Shown here in pieces: positions 35,468 to 45,400 of a DNA stretch of 64,000 bases (position 1 is its first letter; the number at the start of each line of letters is the position of its first letter). The translations under genes were made by a program, and so were the position numbers. The DNA comes from Vulcanimicrobiia bacterium (lineage in GTDB: Bacteria > Vulcanimicrobiota > Vulcanimicrobiia > Vulcanimicrobiales > Vulcanimicrobiaceae). The notes under the pieces were generated by a model. It did not search any database. It had not been told where the DNA came from and saw nothing but the letters and a program-made list of their open reading frames with translations. The stretch lies in the NCBI GenBank assembly GCA_025934645.1, contig JAICWY010000002.1, positions 32,158-96,157 on the forward strand, written 5' to 3'.

Positions 35468-36622
35468 TCATACCTCGATGCGGGCGGCCAGCGAGAGCAC
35501 CGCTTCGCGCGCATCCGAGCGCGCATCGCGGTCCGCCCGGCGGACACCGTCCAGACTGAGTTCGACCGGCTTCGCGATTGCCATCGCCCGTTCGACGACT
35601 TGCGGAATCTGCCCGAAGCGGATCTCTCCCTCTACAAACGCCGAAACGGCGATTTCGTTTGCTGCCGACAGCACTGCGGGCATGGTTCCGCCCGCTTCCA
35701 AGGCCTGGAAGGCAAGCCGCAGACACGGGAACCGCTCCAAATCCGGCCTCTCGAAGTCGTACCGCAGCGCCGCCGCCCCGGCGAGCGCCCCCGTGGCCTC
35801 GAGCGGGTCGCCAACGCCGGCTGTCCCCAGAGTCCCACCCAGCCGGTCCGGATACCCCAAAGCATAGCCGATCGGCAGCCGCATATCCGGCGCCGCCGCC
35901 TGAATCTTTACGCTCCCGTCGGTAAACACGACCATGCCGTGGGCGATGGATTGCGGATGCACGAGAACCTGCACGCGATGCGCGGGCATGCCGAAGAGGC
36001 GGCTGGCCTCGATCGCCTCGAGACCTTTGTTCATCATGCTGGCGGAGTCCACAGTATTCTTAATACCCATGCGCCAGGTTGGATGCGCGAGCGCGGCTTC
36101 GACCGTCGCGTTTTCGATCTGTTCGCGCGGCGTGCGCAAGAACGGACCGCCTGACGCGGTGAGAATGATCGATCGCACGCGCCGGACATCTTCGCCAACC
36201 AGACATTGGAAGATCGCCGAGTGCTCGGAATCGACCGGCAGAATCTTCGAACCGCTGCGCGCAGCCGCCGCGAGCAACAATTCACCGGCCGCGACGATGA
36301 GTTCTTTGTTCGCTACAGCGATATCCGTGCCGCGTTCCACCGCCGCGAACACCGCGTCGAATGAGACGAAACCGTCCGTTGCCGCGAGCACGATGTCCGG
36401 TTTGGATTCCACGGCGACCCGGTGCAAACCGGCGGCGCCATCGGCGGCGCTTGCAACCGTCGCAGCGCCAAACTGCGCCGCCTGCTGTGCGAGCTTATCC
36501 GTTTGCTTTCCCGCGGCTAATGCGACGACGTCGAAGCGATCGCGATGATTTGCGATTACGTCGAGCGCTTGCGTTCCGATCGAACCGGTGCTGCCGAGAA
36601 TCGCGACGCGTTTTTTATGCAA
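35468..36622 (-). CDS. dxr: 1-deoxy-D-xylulose 5-phosphate reductoisomerase
   Basis: About 384-residue NADPH-dependent DXR, first committed enzyme of the MEP pathway. NADPH motif ILGSTGSIGTQALDVI at the start, metal and substrate segments VANKELIVAAGELLL, PVDSEHSAIFQCL and SGGPFLRTPRE, and NTVDSASMMNKGLEAIEA. The TTG at 36622, 8 bases inside the cdsA end, puts the family N-terminus (KKRVAILGSTG) at the right distance. A TTG at 36637 would add five residues. Neighbours are cdsA and rseP. Confidence 0.95.
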   Translation of the reverse strand: MHKKRVAILGSTGSIGTQALDVIANHRDRFDVVALAAGKQTDKLAQQAAQFGAATVASAADGAAGLHRVAVESKPDIVLAATDGFVSFDAVFAAVERGTDIAVANKELIVAAGELLLAAAARSGSKILPVDSEHSAIFQCLVGEDVRRVRSIILTASGGPFLRTPREQIENATVEAALAHPTWRMGIKNTVDSASMMNKGLEAIEASRLFGMPAHRVQVLVHPQSIAHGMVVFTDGSVKIQAAAPDMRLPIGYALGYPDRLGGTLGTAGVGDPLEATGALAGAAALRYDFERPDLERFPCLRLAFQALEAGGTMPAVLSAANEIAVSAFVEGEIRFGQIPQVVERAMAIAKPVELSLDGVRRADRDARSDAREAVLSLAARIEV

Positions 36623-37403
36623 AAGTAACCAACCCAAGAATGTGCAGCGCGCCGAAGAACGCCATGCCGCCGAACAAGTACGAATCGAATCGATCCAGCA
36701 CGCCGCCGTGCCCTTGAATAACCGTACCCGAATCCTTCACGCCCGCATCCCGCTTGAGCGCGGATTCGACTAAATCGCCGGCTTGTGCCGCAATACAGGT
36801 CGCGGCGGCCACGCCCGCACCTTGCCACCACGACATGGCAACGTAGGGCGTTTGCGCGATGAGCGCGCCGATGGCCATAACGGCGAGGAGCGATCCTATC
36901 GAGCCTTCAACGGTTTTTTTCGGCGAAATCTTCGTGAGCTGGTGGCGGCCGAATGCCGAGCCTATCAGCATTGCGCTAATGTCGGTCATGGCAATCAGCA
37001 CGACAACCATCAGCGTCCAATACACGCCGTGCGCCGGCACTTCGCGGATGAAAACGAAATACGTCAGCAGTTTCCCGATGTACAGCACCGCGAGCAGCGT
37101 GTAAGCCGTACGCGCGAAGTAGCCTTTCTGCTCGCCGTACATGCCCAGCCAAAACGTCGCAAGCACGATGAATGCGAGCAGCACGCCTTCCCAACGCGAC
37201 ATGCGATGAAAGATCGCAAGGAAGATGTAGGCGAGCACGCCGATGACCGCGACTTGGTATTCGAGCGGCTGGCCTTTGATGTCGCACAGGCGCGAGAGTT
37301 CGTACAGGCTCACCATGCCGACGATGACGACGATTCCGTAGAACGCGGGAACCCAAAACACCGCGGCAAGTCCGACCACGGCGAGAGCGGCGCCAACGAG
37401 CAC
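36615..37403 (-). CDS. cdsA: Phosphatidate cytidylyltransferase
   Basis: 262-residue membrane enzyme making CDP-diacylglycerol for phospholipid synthesis. Several hydrophobic helices are followed by the CDP-alcohol signature: SPKKTVEGSIGS, then AGDLVESALKRDAGVKDSG and IQGHGGVLDRFDS, which carry the metal-binding Asp residues. The GTG start at 37403 leaves 47 bases after uppS; the first helix begins immediately, so a slightly longer N-terminus is possible. The uppS-cdsA-dxr-rseP order is a widespread arrangement. Confidence 0.93.
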   Translation of the reverse strand: MLVGAALAVVGLAAVFWVPAFYGIVVIVGMVSLYELSRLCDIKGQPLEYQVAVIGVLAYIFLAIFHRMSRWEGVLLAFIVLATFWLGMYGEQKGYFARTAYTLLAVLYIGKLLTYFVFIREVPAHGVYWTLMVVVLIAMTDISAMLIGSAFGRHQLTKISPKKTVEGSIGSLLAVMAIGALIAQTPYVAMSWWQGAGVAAATCIAAQAGDLVESALKRDAGVKDSGTVIQGHGGVLDRFDSYLFGGMAFFGALHILGLVTFA

Positions 37404-37450
37404 GCGGCGCAGCGTGATCGGCGCGCGCGCGCCGGTTTGCGATGGGGCGC

Positions 37451-38197
37451 TTACGCCCCGCCGAAACGTCGCTGCCGCTTTTGAAACTCGATCAATGCCC
37501 GTACGAATTCATCCTTGCCGAAGTCCGGCCAAAGCACGTCGCTCATCACGAGCTCGGTGTACGCCACTTGGTAAAGCAGGAAGTTTGACAAGCGGCGCTC
37601 GCCGCCTGGGCGGATGAGGATATCCGGGTCGGGCAAATCGGCCGTGTAGAGGTATGAAGCGATGAGCGCCTCGTCCACGGCGTCCGGCGCCAGGCGCCCC
37701 GCGGCGACGTCGTGAGCGATGGCGGAAACCGCGCGTTCCAGTTCCGAACGCGCACTATAGTTCACGGCCAGATTCAACAGGAGCCCGGTATTGCCGGCGG
37801 TGCGCTCCATAAGGCCGTCGAGCGCTTCGCGGGAAGCGGGCGGCAAGGCGCGGTACGCGCCGATGACGTTCACGCGTACGTTGTTGCGGCAGAGCTCGGC
37901 CAGTTCGTTCTGCGCGAAATAGACGCAGAGGTCCAGCAACAACGAGATTTCGGTGGAGTCGCGGCGCCAGTTCTCGGTGGAAAAGCCGTACACGGTGAGT
38001 GCCGGAATGCCGAGGTCACTGGCCGCCCGCGTAACGTGACGCAGCGCGACCATCCCGCGGCGATGCCCCTCGATGGTGGGCAAGCCGTTGGCCTTGGCCC
38101 AGCGTCGGTTGCCGTCCATGATAATGGCGACGTGCCGCGGCAATCTGGCTGAATCCAGCTGCCCCGCCAACGCCGTAATCGTACCGGTGCTCGTCAT
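37451..38197 (-). CDS. uppS: Isoprenyl (undecaprenyl) diphosphate synthase
   Basis: 248-residue cis-prenyltransferase. IIMDGNRRWAK (catalytic D28), GHRRGMVALRHV, TVYGFSTENWRR, NLAVNYSARSEL and DILIRPGGERRLSNFL, then YTEL and LWPDF, are family regions. It extends farnesyl diphosphate to the C55-range carrier used for peptidoglycan and the membrane glycosyltransferases at 17-20 kb. The ATG at 38197 overlaps the preceding small gene by 4 bases and is preferred over a start at 38227. Exact product length cannot be read from sequence. Confidence 0.95.
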   Translation of the reverse strand: MTSTGTITALAGQLDSARLPRHVAIIMDGNRRWAKANGLPTIEGHRRGMVALRHVTRAASDLGIPALTVYGFSTENWRRDSTEISLLLDLCVYFAQNELAELCRNNVRVNVIGAYRALPPASREALDGLMERTAGNTGLLLNLAVNYSARSELERAVSAIAHDVAAGRLAPDAVDEALIASYLYTADLPDPDILIRPGGERRLSNFLLYQVAYTELVMSDVLWPDFGKDEFVRALIEFQKRQRRFGGA

Positions 38198-38403
38198 CGG
38201 ATTGGCTCGTATGCTTCGTACCCGCAAACCAGCTCTATCCGTTTGTTCCGGGGCAGTGCGCGCAAAACGCGCAGCATGCCGCGGCCGGCGTAGGAGCCGA
38301 CGGGGGCCAGAACGGAGAGGGCGACCGATGCGGGTTGGGCCGAAAGCGCGCGGCGCGCTTCGACCTCGGAGAGCATGACGAGGTCTTCGAGCGGGATATC
38401 CAC
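38194..38403 (-). CDS. Small conserved-position hypothetical protein, 69 aa
   Basis: A 69-residue open frame with a GTG start at 38403, three bases after frr and overlapping uppS by 4 bases. This tight fit on both sides argues that it is a real gene rather than a chance frame. The sequence starts acidic (MDIPLEDLVMLSEVEA) and becomes basic toward the end (LRALPRNKRIELVCGYEAYE), with a glycine-containing middle GSYAGRG. No transmembrane helix or signal peptide. I do not recognise the family. It may assist translational coupling from frr to uppS or encode a small regulator. Confidence 0.6.
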   Translation of the reverse strand: MDIPLEDLVMLSEVEARRALSAQPASVALSVLAPVGSYAGRGMLRVLRALPRNKRIELVCGYEAYEPIR

Positions 38404-38406
38404 CCG

Positions 38407-38958
38407 CTAGACCTCCATGATCTCTTTTTCTTTAGTCGTGACCAGCTGGTCGATCTCTTTGACGAAGCGGTCCGTAAGTTTCTGCAACTGCTCCTGAAGG
38501 CGCTTGCTCTCGTCCTCGGTGATCTTGTGGTCTTTGAGCTGCGCTTTTAAATCGTCGTGCGCCTTGTGGCGGACGTTGCGGACCGCGACTTTGCCTTCTT
38601 CGGCTTTCTTTTTGACGACTTTGACGAGGTCTTTGCGGCGCTCTTCGTTGAGCGGCGGAATCGCCAGACGGATCTGGTTGCCGTCCACATTGGGCGTGAG
38701 GCCCAGATCGCTTTTCTCGATCGCTTTGCGAATCTCGCCGACCGTGTTGCGATCGAATGCCGCGATCACCAGCGAGCGCGCGTCGGGCGTGCTGACGGTT
38801 GCGACTTGCTTGACCGGCACGGATGCACCGTACGCTTCGACGTGCAGGCGATCCAGCAGCGCGGGCGTCGCGCGTCCGGTGCGAATCGCGGCAAACTCGC
38901 CGCGCGTCGAATCGACCGCTTTGCTCATTTTGCTTTCCGCATCTTTCAGATCAGCCAT
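38407..38958 (-). CDS. frr: Ribosome recycling factor
   Basis: 183-residue RRF that, with EF-G, releases ribosomes from mRNA after termination. The helical bundle start (KMSKAVDSTRGEFAAIRTGRA, given from 10) and IRLAIPPLNEERRKDLVK, then KAEEGKVAVRNVRHKAHDDL, are typical. Length is that of a standard RRF. It lies 9 bases after pyrH, keeping the common rpsB-tsf-pyrH-frr order. Confidence 0.96.
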   Translation of the reverse strand: MADLKDAESKMSKAVDSTRGEFAAIRTGRATPALLDRLHVEAYGASVPVKQVATVSTPDARSLVIAAFDRNTVGEIRKAIEKSDLGLTPNVDGNQIRLAIPPLNEERRKDLVKVVKKKAEEGKVAVRNVRHKAHDDLKAQLKDHKITEDESKRLQEQLQKLTDRFVKEIDQLVTTKEKEIMEV

Positions 38959-38967
38959 AGAACGTAT

Positions 38968-40336
<1,369 letters not shown>

Positions 40337-40374
40337 GTATAACTCCAGTTTTTTTGAGATTTGGTCTGACGTTG

Positions 40375-40404
40375 CAAAAGAGAGGCCGCGGGGCCCCTCT
40401 TTTG
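40375..40404 (-). terminator. Hairpin terminator/attenuator between rpsB and tsf
   Basis: A near-perfect inverted repeat with 13-base arms (CAAAAGAGAGGCC and its complement with one G-U pair) and a four-base loop. Because the arms begin and end in AAAA/TTTT, the hairpin has a U-rich edge in either direction, typical of an intrinsic terminator. It sits inside the rpsB-tsf gap, so partial termination would give more rpsB than tsf mRNA. I infer attenuation, not complete stop, since the downstream operon has no other obvious promoter. Confidence 0.7.
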
Positions 40405-40447
40405 CCAAAACGGTGCGGCAGCCTTTGGTTTACTGCCCCGGGGCGCC

Positions 40448-41224
40448 TTACGCTCCCGCTTCGGCCTCGGCGAGCGTGGTCACCGGCTCTTCTTCCGGCG
40501 CCGCGTACTCGGTGTAATTGGCGGCGTCGCCCGAGCTCTCGGTCTCGGTGCGGCCCTCGATGATCGCGTCGGCGATCTTCGAGACCATCAGCTTGACCGC
40601 GCGGATGGCGTCGTCGTTGCCCGGAATCGGGAAATCGATCTCGTCGGGATCGCAGTTCGTGTCGATCACGGCGATAATCGGAATCTTGAGCTTGCGCGCT
40701 TCCTGGACCGCGATGCGCTCTTTCTTGGGGTCCACGATGAAGACGGCGTCCGGCAGGCGGTGCATGTCCTTGATGCCGCCCAGGAAGCGCTCGAGCTTGC
40801 CCATCTCGTCGGAGAGCTTGGCTACTTCTTTCTTGGGCAGGCGGTCGAAGTCGCCTTGCTGCTTCATATTCTCGAGTTCGCGGAGGCGCGCGATGCGCTT
40901 CTGGATCGTCGAGAAGTTGGTCAGGGTGCCGCCGAGCCAGCGCTGGTTCACGAAGTAGGTACCGGCGCGCTCCGCCTCTTCCTTGACCACGTCTTGCGCT
41001 TGCTTCTTGGTGCCGACGAAGAGCACGACTTTGCCCTCCCTGGACATCTGTTTGACGGCTTCGTAGGTTTCGCGCAGGCGCTGGACGGTCTGGCCCAGGT
41101 CGATAATGTAGATGCCGTTACGCTCTTGGAAGATGAACGGCTTCATCTTCGGGTTCCAGCGGCGGGTCTGGTGGCCGAAGTGGACGCCCGCCTCGAGCAG
41201 GGCGCGCATGGAAATGACTGACAA
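40448..41224 (-). CDS. rpsB: 30S ribosomal protein S2
   Basis: 258-residue S2. The N-terminus [20 protein letters not shown] matches S2 proteins, which have a few residues before the [14 protein letters not shown] core. This supports the TTG at 41224, which has an AGGA ribosome site (GAAAGGATCCGAC) just upstream, over the internal ATG. Other family segments are [33 protein letters not shown] and [19 protein letters not shown]. It heads the translation and isoprenoid operon. Confidence 0.97.
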   Translation of the reverse strand: MSVISMRALLEAGVHFGHQTRRWNPKMKPFIFQERNGIYIIDLGQTVQRLRETYEAVKQMSREGKVVLFVGTKKQAQDVVKEEAERAGTYFVNQRWLGGTLTNFSTIQKRIARLRELENMKQQGDFDRLPKKEVAKLSDEMGKLERFLGGIKDMHRLPDAVFIVDPKKERIAVQEARKLKIPIIAVIDTNCDPDEIDFPIPGNDDAIRAVKLMVSKIADAIIEGRTETESSGDAANYTEYAAPEEEPVTTLAEAEAGA

Positions 41225-41289
41225 AGTCGGATCCTTTCTGGACCTCGGGCCGGCCGCCATCCTGGCACCGGTCGCTAATGAGGCCATAA

Positions 41290-41311
41290 CACCCCCCATC
41301 CTTGCGGGGTG
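41290..41311 (-). promoter_or_regulatory. Stem-loop in rpsB 5' leader
   Basis: In the predicted rpsB transcript the arms CACCCC and GGGGTG pair across a ten-base loop close to the expected 5' end. About 65 bases of leader separate it from the start codon. rpsB leaders in several bacteria bind S2 for autoregulation, but I cannot match this to a known leader class, so a regulatory role is only inferred. Confidence 0.4.
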
Positions 41312-41330
41312 AAGTGAGAACAACCGGACG

Positions 41331-41360
41331 AGTATAGCACGCTCCGGCGAGGCCCTTCAA
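41331..41360 (-). promoter_or_regulatory. Sigma-70-type promoter for rpsB operon
   Basis: Reading leftward, TTGAAG (41360-41355) and TATACT (41336-41331) are separated by 18 bases, close to the consensus -35 and -10. Transcription would begin near 41324, giving a leader of about 100 bases before rpsB. The element lies in the largest intergenic gap of the window, between rpsB and the divergent rmlB. Confidence 0.7.
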
Positions 41361-41422
41361 CCATAAAGATTCCTGCAAGGCCAAAGGCGCGGCCCGCCGG
41401 GACCACAAAACAGTGCGGCGTT

Positions 41423-42427
41423 ATGCGCCTTCTCGTCACCGGCGGCCTGGGCTTTATCGGGTCGAATTTTATTCATGTGGTGCTGCGCGAGCGGCCCGGC
41501 TGGAGCGTGGTCAATCTCGACGCGATGACCTACGCCGGCAATCCCGCCAACTGCGCGGACATTGAGGCCGACCCGCACTACCGCTTCGTCCACGGCGACA
41601 TTTGCGACGCCGCGGCAGTCGACGGCGCGCTCGCAGGAGGCGTGGATGCCATCGTCAATTTTGCGGCCGAAACGCACGTGGACCGCTCGATTTTGGATCC
41701 GGAAGCTTTCCTTCGCACCGACATCCTGGGCACACACGTACTGCTGGAAGCGGTTCGCAGACACCGCATTCCGCGTTACGTGCAAGTCTCGACGGACGAA
41801 GTGTACGGCGACGTGGAAAGCGGCGAATCGAAGGAAGATGATGCGCTGCGCCCGCGCAGTCCGTACAGCGCCAGCAAAGCGGGCGGCGACATGCAAGTGC
41901 TCGCGTACTGGAACACGTTCCGCACGCCGGTGATGATCACGCGCGGCTCCAACACGTACGGGCCGTATCAGTATCCCGAGAAACTCATTCCGTTGTTCGT
42001 GACCAATCTGCTCGACGATGAGCAAGTGCCCGTGTACGGCGACGGCATGCAGATCCGCGATTGGCTCCACGCGGAAGATCACGCACGCGGCATTCTGCAC
42101 GTGCTCGAACACGGCGAACTGGGCAACGTCTACAACATCGGCGGCGGAAATCCGCGCACGAACATGGAGATCACGACCACCTTGGTCGAGTCGTGCGGGC
42201 GCTCGATGGACACGCACGTTCGCCACGTCGCCGATCGCGAAGGCCACGATCGCCGTTATGCGATCGACTGCACGAAAGCGCGCGACATCGGCTGGGCGCC
42301 GCGCGTCGATTTCGAGCAAGGCTTGCGCGCCACGATCGACTGGTACCGCAGCAACGAGGCGTGGTGGCGCCCCCTCAAGAGCGGCGAATTCTTACATTAC
42401 TACAAGCGTCAGTACGCGCACCGGTAG
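41423..42427 (+). CDS. rmlB: dTDP-glucose 4,6-dehydratase
   Basis: 334-residue extended short-chain dehydrogenase. NAD motif VTGGLGFIGSNFIHVVL, active-site segment STDEVYGDVE, the Tyr-Lys pair in PYSASKAGGD and TRGSNTYGPYQYPEKLIP are all RmlB features. Product dTDP-4-keto-6-deoxyglucose is the precursor of rhamnose and many deoxy or amino sugars. It starts the rightward sugar cluster and is followed by rmlA after 12 bases. There is no rmlD in the window. Confidence 0.95.
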   Translation: MRLLVTGGLGFIGSNFIHVVLRERPGWSVVNLDAMTYAGNPANCADIEADPHYRFVHGDICDAAAVDGALAGGVDAIVNFAAETHVDRSILDPEAFLRTDILGTHVLLEAVRRHRIPRYVQVSTDEVYGDVESGESKEDDALRPRSPYSASKAGGDMQVLAYWNTFRTPVMITRGSNTYGPYQYPEKLIPLFVTNLLDDEQVPVYGDGMQIRDWLHAEDHARGILHVLEHGELGNVYNIGGGNPRTNMEITTTLVESCGRSMDTHVRHVADREGHDRRYAIDCTKARDIGWAPRVDFEQGLRATIDWYRSNEAWWRPLKSGEFLHYYKRQYAHR

Positions 42428-42439
42428 GAGCGATTTAGG

Positions 42440-43174
42440 GTGAAGGGCATTATTCTTGCAGGCGGCTTGGGCTCGAGGCTTCGTCCGCTGACGAAGGTTA
42501 CGAACAAGCATCTTCTGCCGATCTACGATAAGCCGATGATCTATTATCCGATCGAAACGCTCGTTAAAGCCGGCATCAAAGACATCATGATCGTCACGGG
42601 CGGCAACTCTGCCGGCGACTTTCTGCGTCTGCTAGGCAACGGCCGCGAGTTCGGCTTGAAAGACATCAATTACACGTACCAAGAAGGCGAAGGCGGCATC
42701 GCCGACGCGCTCAAACTGTGCGAGCACTTCGCGGAAGGCGAACGCGTCGCGGTCATTCTGGGCGACAACATCATTCAAGACGACATCACGCCCTACGTGC
42801 GCAAATTCGAAGAGCAAGATTCCGGCGCTCGCATTCTGCTCAAGGAAGTGGAGGACCCGGAACGGTTCGGCTGTCCGGAGCTCGACGGCGATCGCATCGT
42901 GCGGATCGAAGAAAAGCCGATCGAACCCAAGAGCAAGTATGCCGTGACCGGAATCTACATGTACGACCGGCGCGTCTTCGACTTCTGCCGCCGCCTCAAA
43001 CCCTCGGCGCGCGGCGAACTGGAGATCACCGACGTGAACAACGCCTATATCAAGGAAGGCGACCTGTTCTACGACGTGCTCGAAGGCTGGTGGACAGACG
43101 CGGGCCAATTCGAGAGCTTGTTCCGGGCGAATCAGCTGGTGGCGAGCCAGCACTTAAACGTGCAGCCGGTTTGA
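42440..43174 (+). CDS. rmlA: Glucose-1-phosphate thymidylyltransferase (short form)
   Basis: 244-residue nucleotidyltransferase. The pyrophosphorylase signature is IILAGGLGSRLRPLTKVTNK; other conserved parts are YYPIETLVKAGIKDIMIV, VILGDNII, RIVRIEEKPIEPKSKYA and the C-terminal GWWTDAGQFESLF. It is shorter than classical RmlA (about 290), like the archaeal and Gram-positive short type lacking the C-terminal allosteric helices. It makes dTDP-glucose for RmlB. GTG start at 42440. Confidence 0.9.
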   Translation: MKGIILAGGLGSRLRPLTKVTNKHLLPIYDKPMIYYPIETLVKAGIKDIMIVTGGNSAGDFLRLLGNGREFGLKDINYTYQEGEGGIADALKLCEHFAEGERVAVILGDNIIQDDITPYVRKFEEQDSGARILLKEVEDPERFGCPELDGDRIVRIEEKPIEPKSKYAVTGIYMYDRRVFDFCRRLKPSARGELEITDVNNAYIKEGDLFYDVLEGWWTDAGQFESLFRANQLVASQHLNVQPV

Positions 43175-43191
43175 GCTCGAAGGGAAGCAGC

Positions 43192-43917
43192 GTGGAACCG
43201 AAGAGTATCGAGTTGATCGAGCAGATGCACGCAGACCCATCGATTGGAGAACTTGCGCGCGATTTGTTTGTGCGCAGCTGCGAGTACCGGTATTCTTATA
43301 ATTTCTCGTGGCTCGGCCGTCCGGTAATTCAATATCCGGAAGATCTTGTCGCGCTTCAGGAGATTATTTGGAGCGTTCGCCCGGACTGCGTTTTCGAAAC
43401 CGGAATCGCGCACGGCGGCTCCATTATCTTTTATGCATCGCTTTTGAAACTGCTCGGCGGCGAGCGCTTCGTTCTCGGCGTGGACATCGATATTCGGGCG
43501 CATAACCGCGCAGCAATTGAAACACACCCGGTTGCCGACCGGATTGAAATGATCGAGGGTTCTTCGATCGATCCGGACGTCGTAAAATTCGTTTTCGAGC
43601 GCATCGGAGATCGAACGAACGTCGTCGTCGTGCTCGATTCAAATCATACCGAAGATCACGTTCTTGCAGAACTGCGCGCCTATTCGCCCCTGGTGCGCAA
43701 GGGCGGGTATCTCATCGTCATGGATACCGTGGTCGAACACATGCCCGAGGACGCCTTTCCCGACCGGCCCTGGGGCGTGGGTAACAACCCGATGAGCGCC
43801 GTTAAAAAATTTCTTTCGGAAAACAAACGCTTTGAGATGGACCCTGAGTATAACGGGAAATTGCTTCTCACCGTAGCGCCGAACGGATATCTGCGCTGCG
43901 TCAGCGATCCGGAATGA
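43192..43917 (+). CDS. CmcI-family methyltransferase/hydroxylase
   Basis: 241-residue member of the cephalosporin hydroxylase/rhamnosyl O-methyltransferase family (PF04989), an SAM-dependent fold. [16 protein letters not shown] is the SAM loop, [15 protein letters not shown] the acidic loop, [20 protein letters not shown] the metal-binding region. The GTG at 43192 has a good AAGGGA ribosome site and is chosen over a TTG at 43171 that would overlap rmlA. In a nucleotide-sugar cluster an O-methylation of a sugar hydroxyl is the most likely role. It overlaps rfbF by 4 bases. Confidence 0.82.
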   Translation: MEPKSIELIEQMHADPSIGELARDLFVRSCEYRYSYNFSWLGRPVIQYPEDLVALQEIIWSVRPDCVFETGIAHGGSIIFYASLLKLLGGERFVLGVDIDIRAHNRAAIETHPVADRIEMIEGSSIDPDVVKFVFERIGDRTNVVVVLDSNHTEDHVLAELRAYSPLVRKGGYLIVMDTVVEHMPEDAFPDRPWGVGNNPMSAVKKFLSENKRFEMDPEYNGKLLLTVAPNGYLRCVSDPE

Positions 43918-44684
43918 AAGCGGTCATCCTAGCCGGCGGTTTAGGAACGCGCCTCAGCGAGGAAACGCAAGCGCGCCCGAAGCCGATGGTGGAAATCGGC
44001 GGGAAGCCGGTCCTCTGGCACGTCATGAAAACGTACTCCTATTGGGGCATCAACGATTTCGTAATCTGCTGCGGCTACAAAGGCTATATGATTAAGGAGT
44101 ATTTCCACAACTACTCCTTGCACATGTCCGACGTCACGATCGATTTCCGCAAAAACGCGCTAACCGTTCATCAAAACAACGTGGAGCCGTGGTCCGTTAC
44201 GCTTGTCGACACAGGCGAAAGCACGATGACAGGCGGCCGCCTCCGGCGCGTGCGTCACCATCTCGGCGACGAGCCGTTTTGCTTTACGTATGGAGACGGC
44301 CTGAGCGATGTGAACGTCGCCGAGTCGATTGCGTTTCATCGTGACAAAGGCAGCATGGCAACGCTGACCGCCGTGCAGCCGCCGGGCCGTTTCGGACACA
44401 TTCAAATGGACCGGCACCGCATCACTTCCTTCAAGGAAAAACCCGAAGGCGACGGCGCGTGGATCAACGGCGGCTATTTCATTCTGGACCCGCGCGTTAT
44501 CGAATACATTTCGGGCGACGATACGAGTTGGGAAAAGGAACCGCTAGAGCAACTGGCCGCAGCCGGAGAACTCGCTGCATATAAGCACGATGGATTTTGG
44601 CAACCGCTCGATACACTTCGCGACAAGATTCTACTCGAGGAATTGTGGCGCGAGGGCCGCGCTCCCTGGAAAGTGTGGTCTTAG
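43914..44684 (+). CDS. rfbF: Glucose-1-phosphate cytidylyltransferase
   Basis: 256-residue RfbF, making CDP-glucose. [20 protein letters not shown] is the NTP site and [36 protein letters not shown] (given separately) and [12 protein letters not shown] are specific to RfbF rather than RmlA. Its product feeds the CDP-glucose 4,6-dehydratase at 48353-49402, five genes further on and on the other strand. ATG start overlaps the preceding stop. Confidence 0.95.
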   Translation: MKAVILAGGLGTRLSEETQARPKPMVEIGGKPVLWHVMKTYSYWGINDFVICCGYKGYMIKEYFHNYSLHMSDVTIDFRKNALTVHQNNVEPWSVTLVDTGESTMTGGRLRRVRHHLGDEPFCFTYGDGLSDVNVAESIAFHRDKGSMATLTAVQPPGRFGHIQMDRHRITSFKEKPEGDGAWINGGYFILDPRVIEYISGDDTSWEKEPLEQLAAAGELAAYKHDGFWQPLDTLRDKILLEELWREGRAPWKVWS

Positions 44685-44685
44685 C

Positions 44686-45327
44686 CTAGCTCACGGCACG
44701 TGCGGGCACGCCGGCAACGACGGCACCCTCCGGAACGTTCGCTGTAACGACTGCTCCGGCGCCGACAATGCTGCTTGCACCCACCGTTAGTCCGGGAAGA
44801 ATCGTCGCCCCGGCACCGATGAAAGCATTGCTCCCGACGGCTATGCAACCACAAAGAGTGGCGCCGGGGCCGACGTGCACTCCGTCGTCCAGCAGGCATT
44901 CATGATCGACGCTTGCATTCGTGTTCACGATGACCGCTTCACCCAGGCGCGCCTGCGCTCCGACGGCCGCCCCGGCGAGCACCTGAACACCTTCGCCGAG
45001 GATCGCCGTCGAAGCGACAAAAGCACGCCGGTGAACGGCTGTAGCGACGCGCACGCCGTGCTTTCGGAACAATTCGTGCACGGCGAGCCGGTCTGATCCC
45101 CTCGCACCGCCTATGGCCGCCAAACCGCTGAACCCGGAGGGGTCGACCGCCTCGAGCCACTGCTTGAATCCCGCCTCACCGGCGTACACGGGCACGCCCG
45201 GGATGGGCGAAGTACGAGTAGCATCGTTGTCGAAAAGCGCGGCAACGGCGATGCCGTCCCGTAAAAAGAGCTCGTGAAGCACGAGTGCGTGCCCCTTTGC
45301 TCCCCACAGTATAATCTCCACGACCAT
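44686..45327 (-). CDS. NeuD/PglD-like sugar O/N-acyltransferase
   Basis: 213-residue protein with an N-terminal Rossmann-like domain (IILWGAKGHALVLHEL, AIGGARGSDRLAV) and a C-terminal left-handed beta-helix of hexapeptide repeats from about 105 (STAILGEGVQVLAGAAVGAQ, ASVDHECLLDDGVHVGPGAT, GAGAVVTANVPEGAVVAGVP). This is the NeuD/PglD architecture that acetylates sialic acids or UDP-4-amino sugars with acetyl-CoA; the basic His is in DHEC. Next to an aminotransferase, N-acylation of an amino sugar is plausible. Convergent with rfbF with one base between. Confidence 0.85.
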   Translation of the reverse strand: MVVEIILWGAKGHALVLHELFLRDGIAVAALFDNDATRTSPIPGVPVYAGEAGFKQWLEAVDPSGFSGLAAIGGARGSDRLAVHELFRKHGVRVATAVHRRAFVASTAILGEGVQVLAGAAVGAQARLGEAVIVNTNASVDHECLLDDGVHVGPGATLCGCIAVGSNAFIGAGATILPGLTVGASSIVGAGAVVTANVPEGAVVAGVPARAVS

Positions 45328-45400
45328 CCATTTGAACGTTGGAATACGGTTTCATGCTCAATGCCCGGCCGCTACAGGCCGATGATTAAACCTGAAGGCT

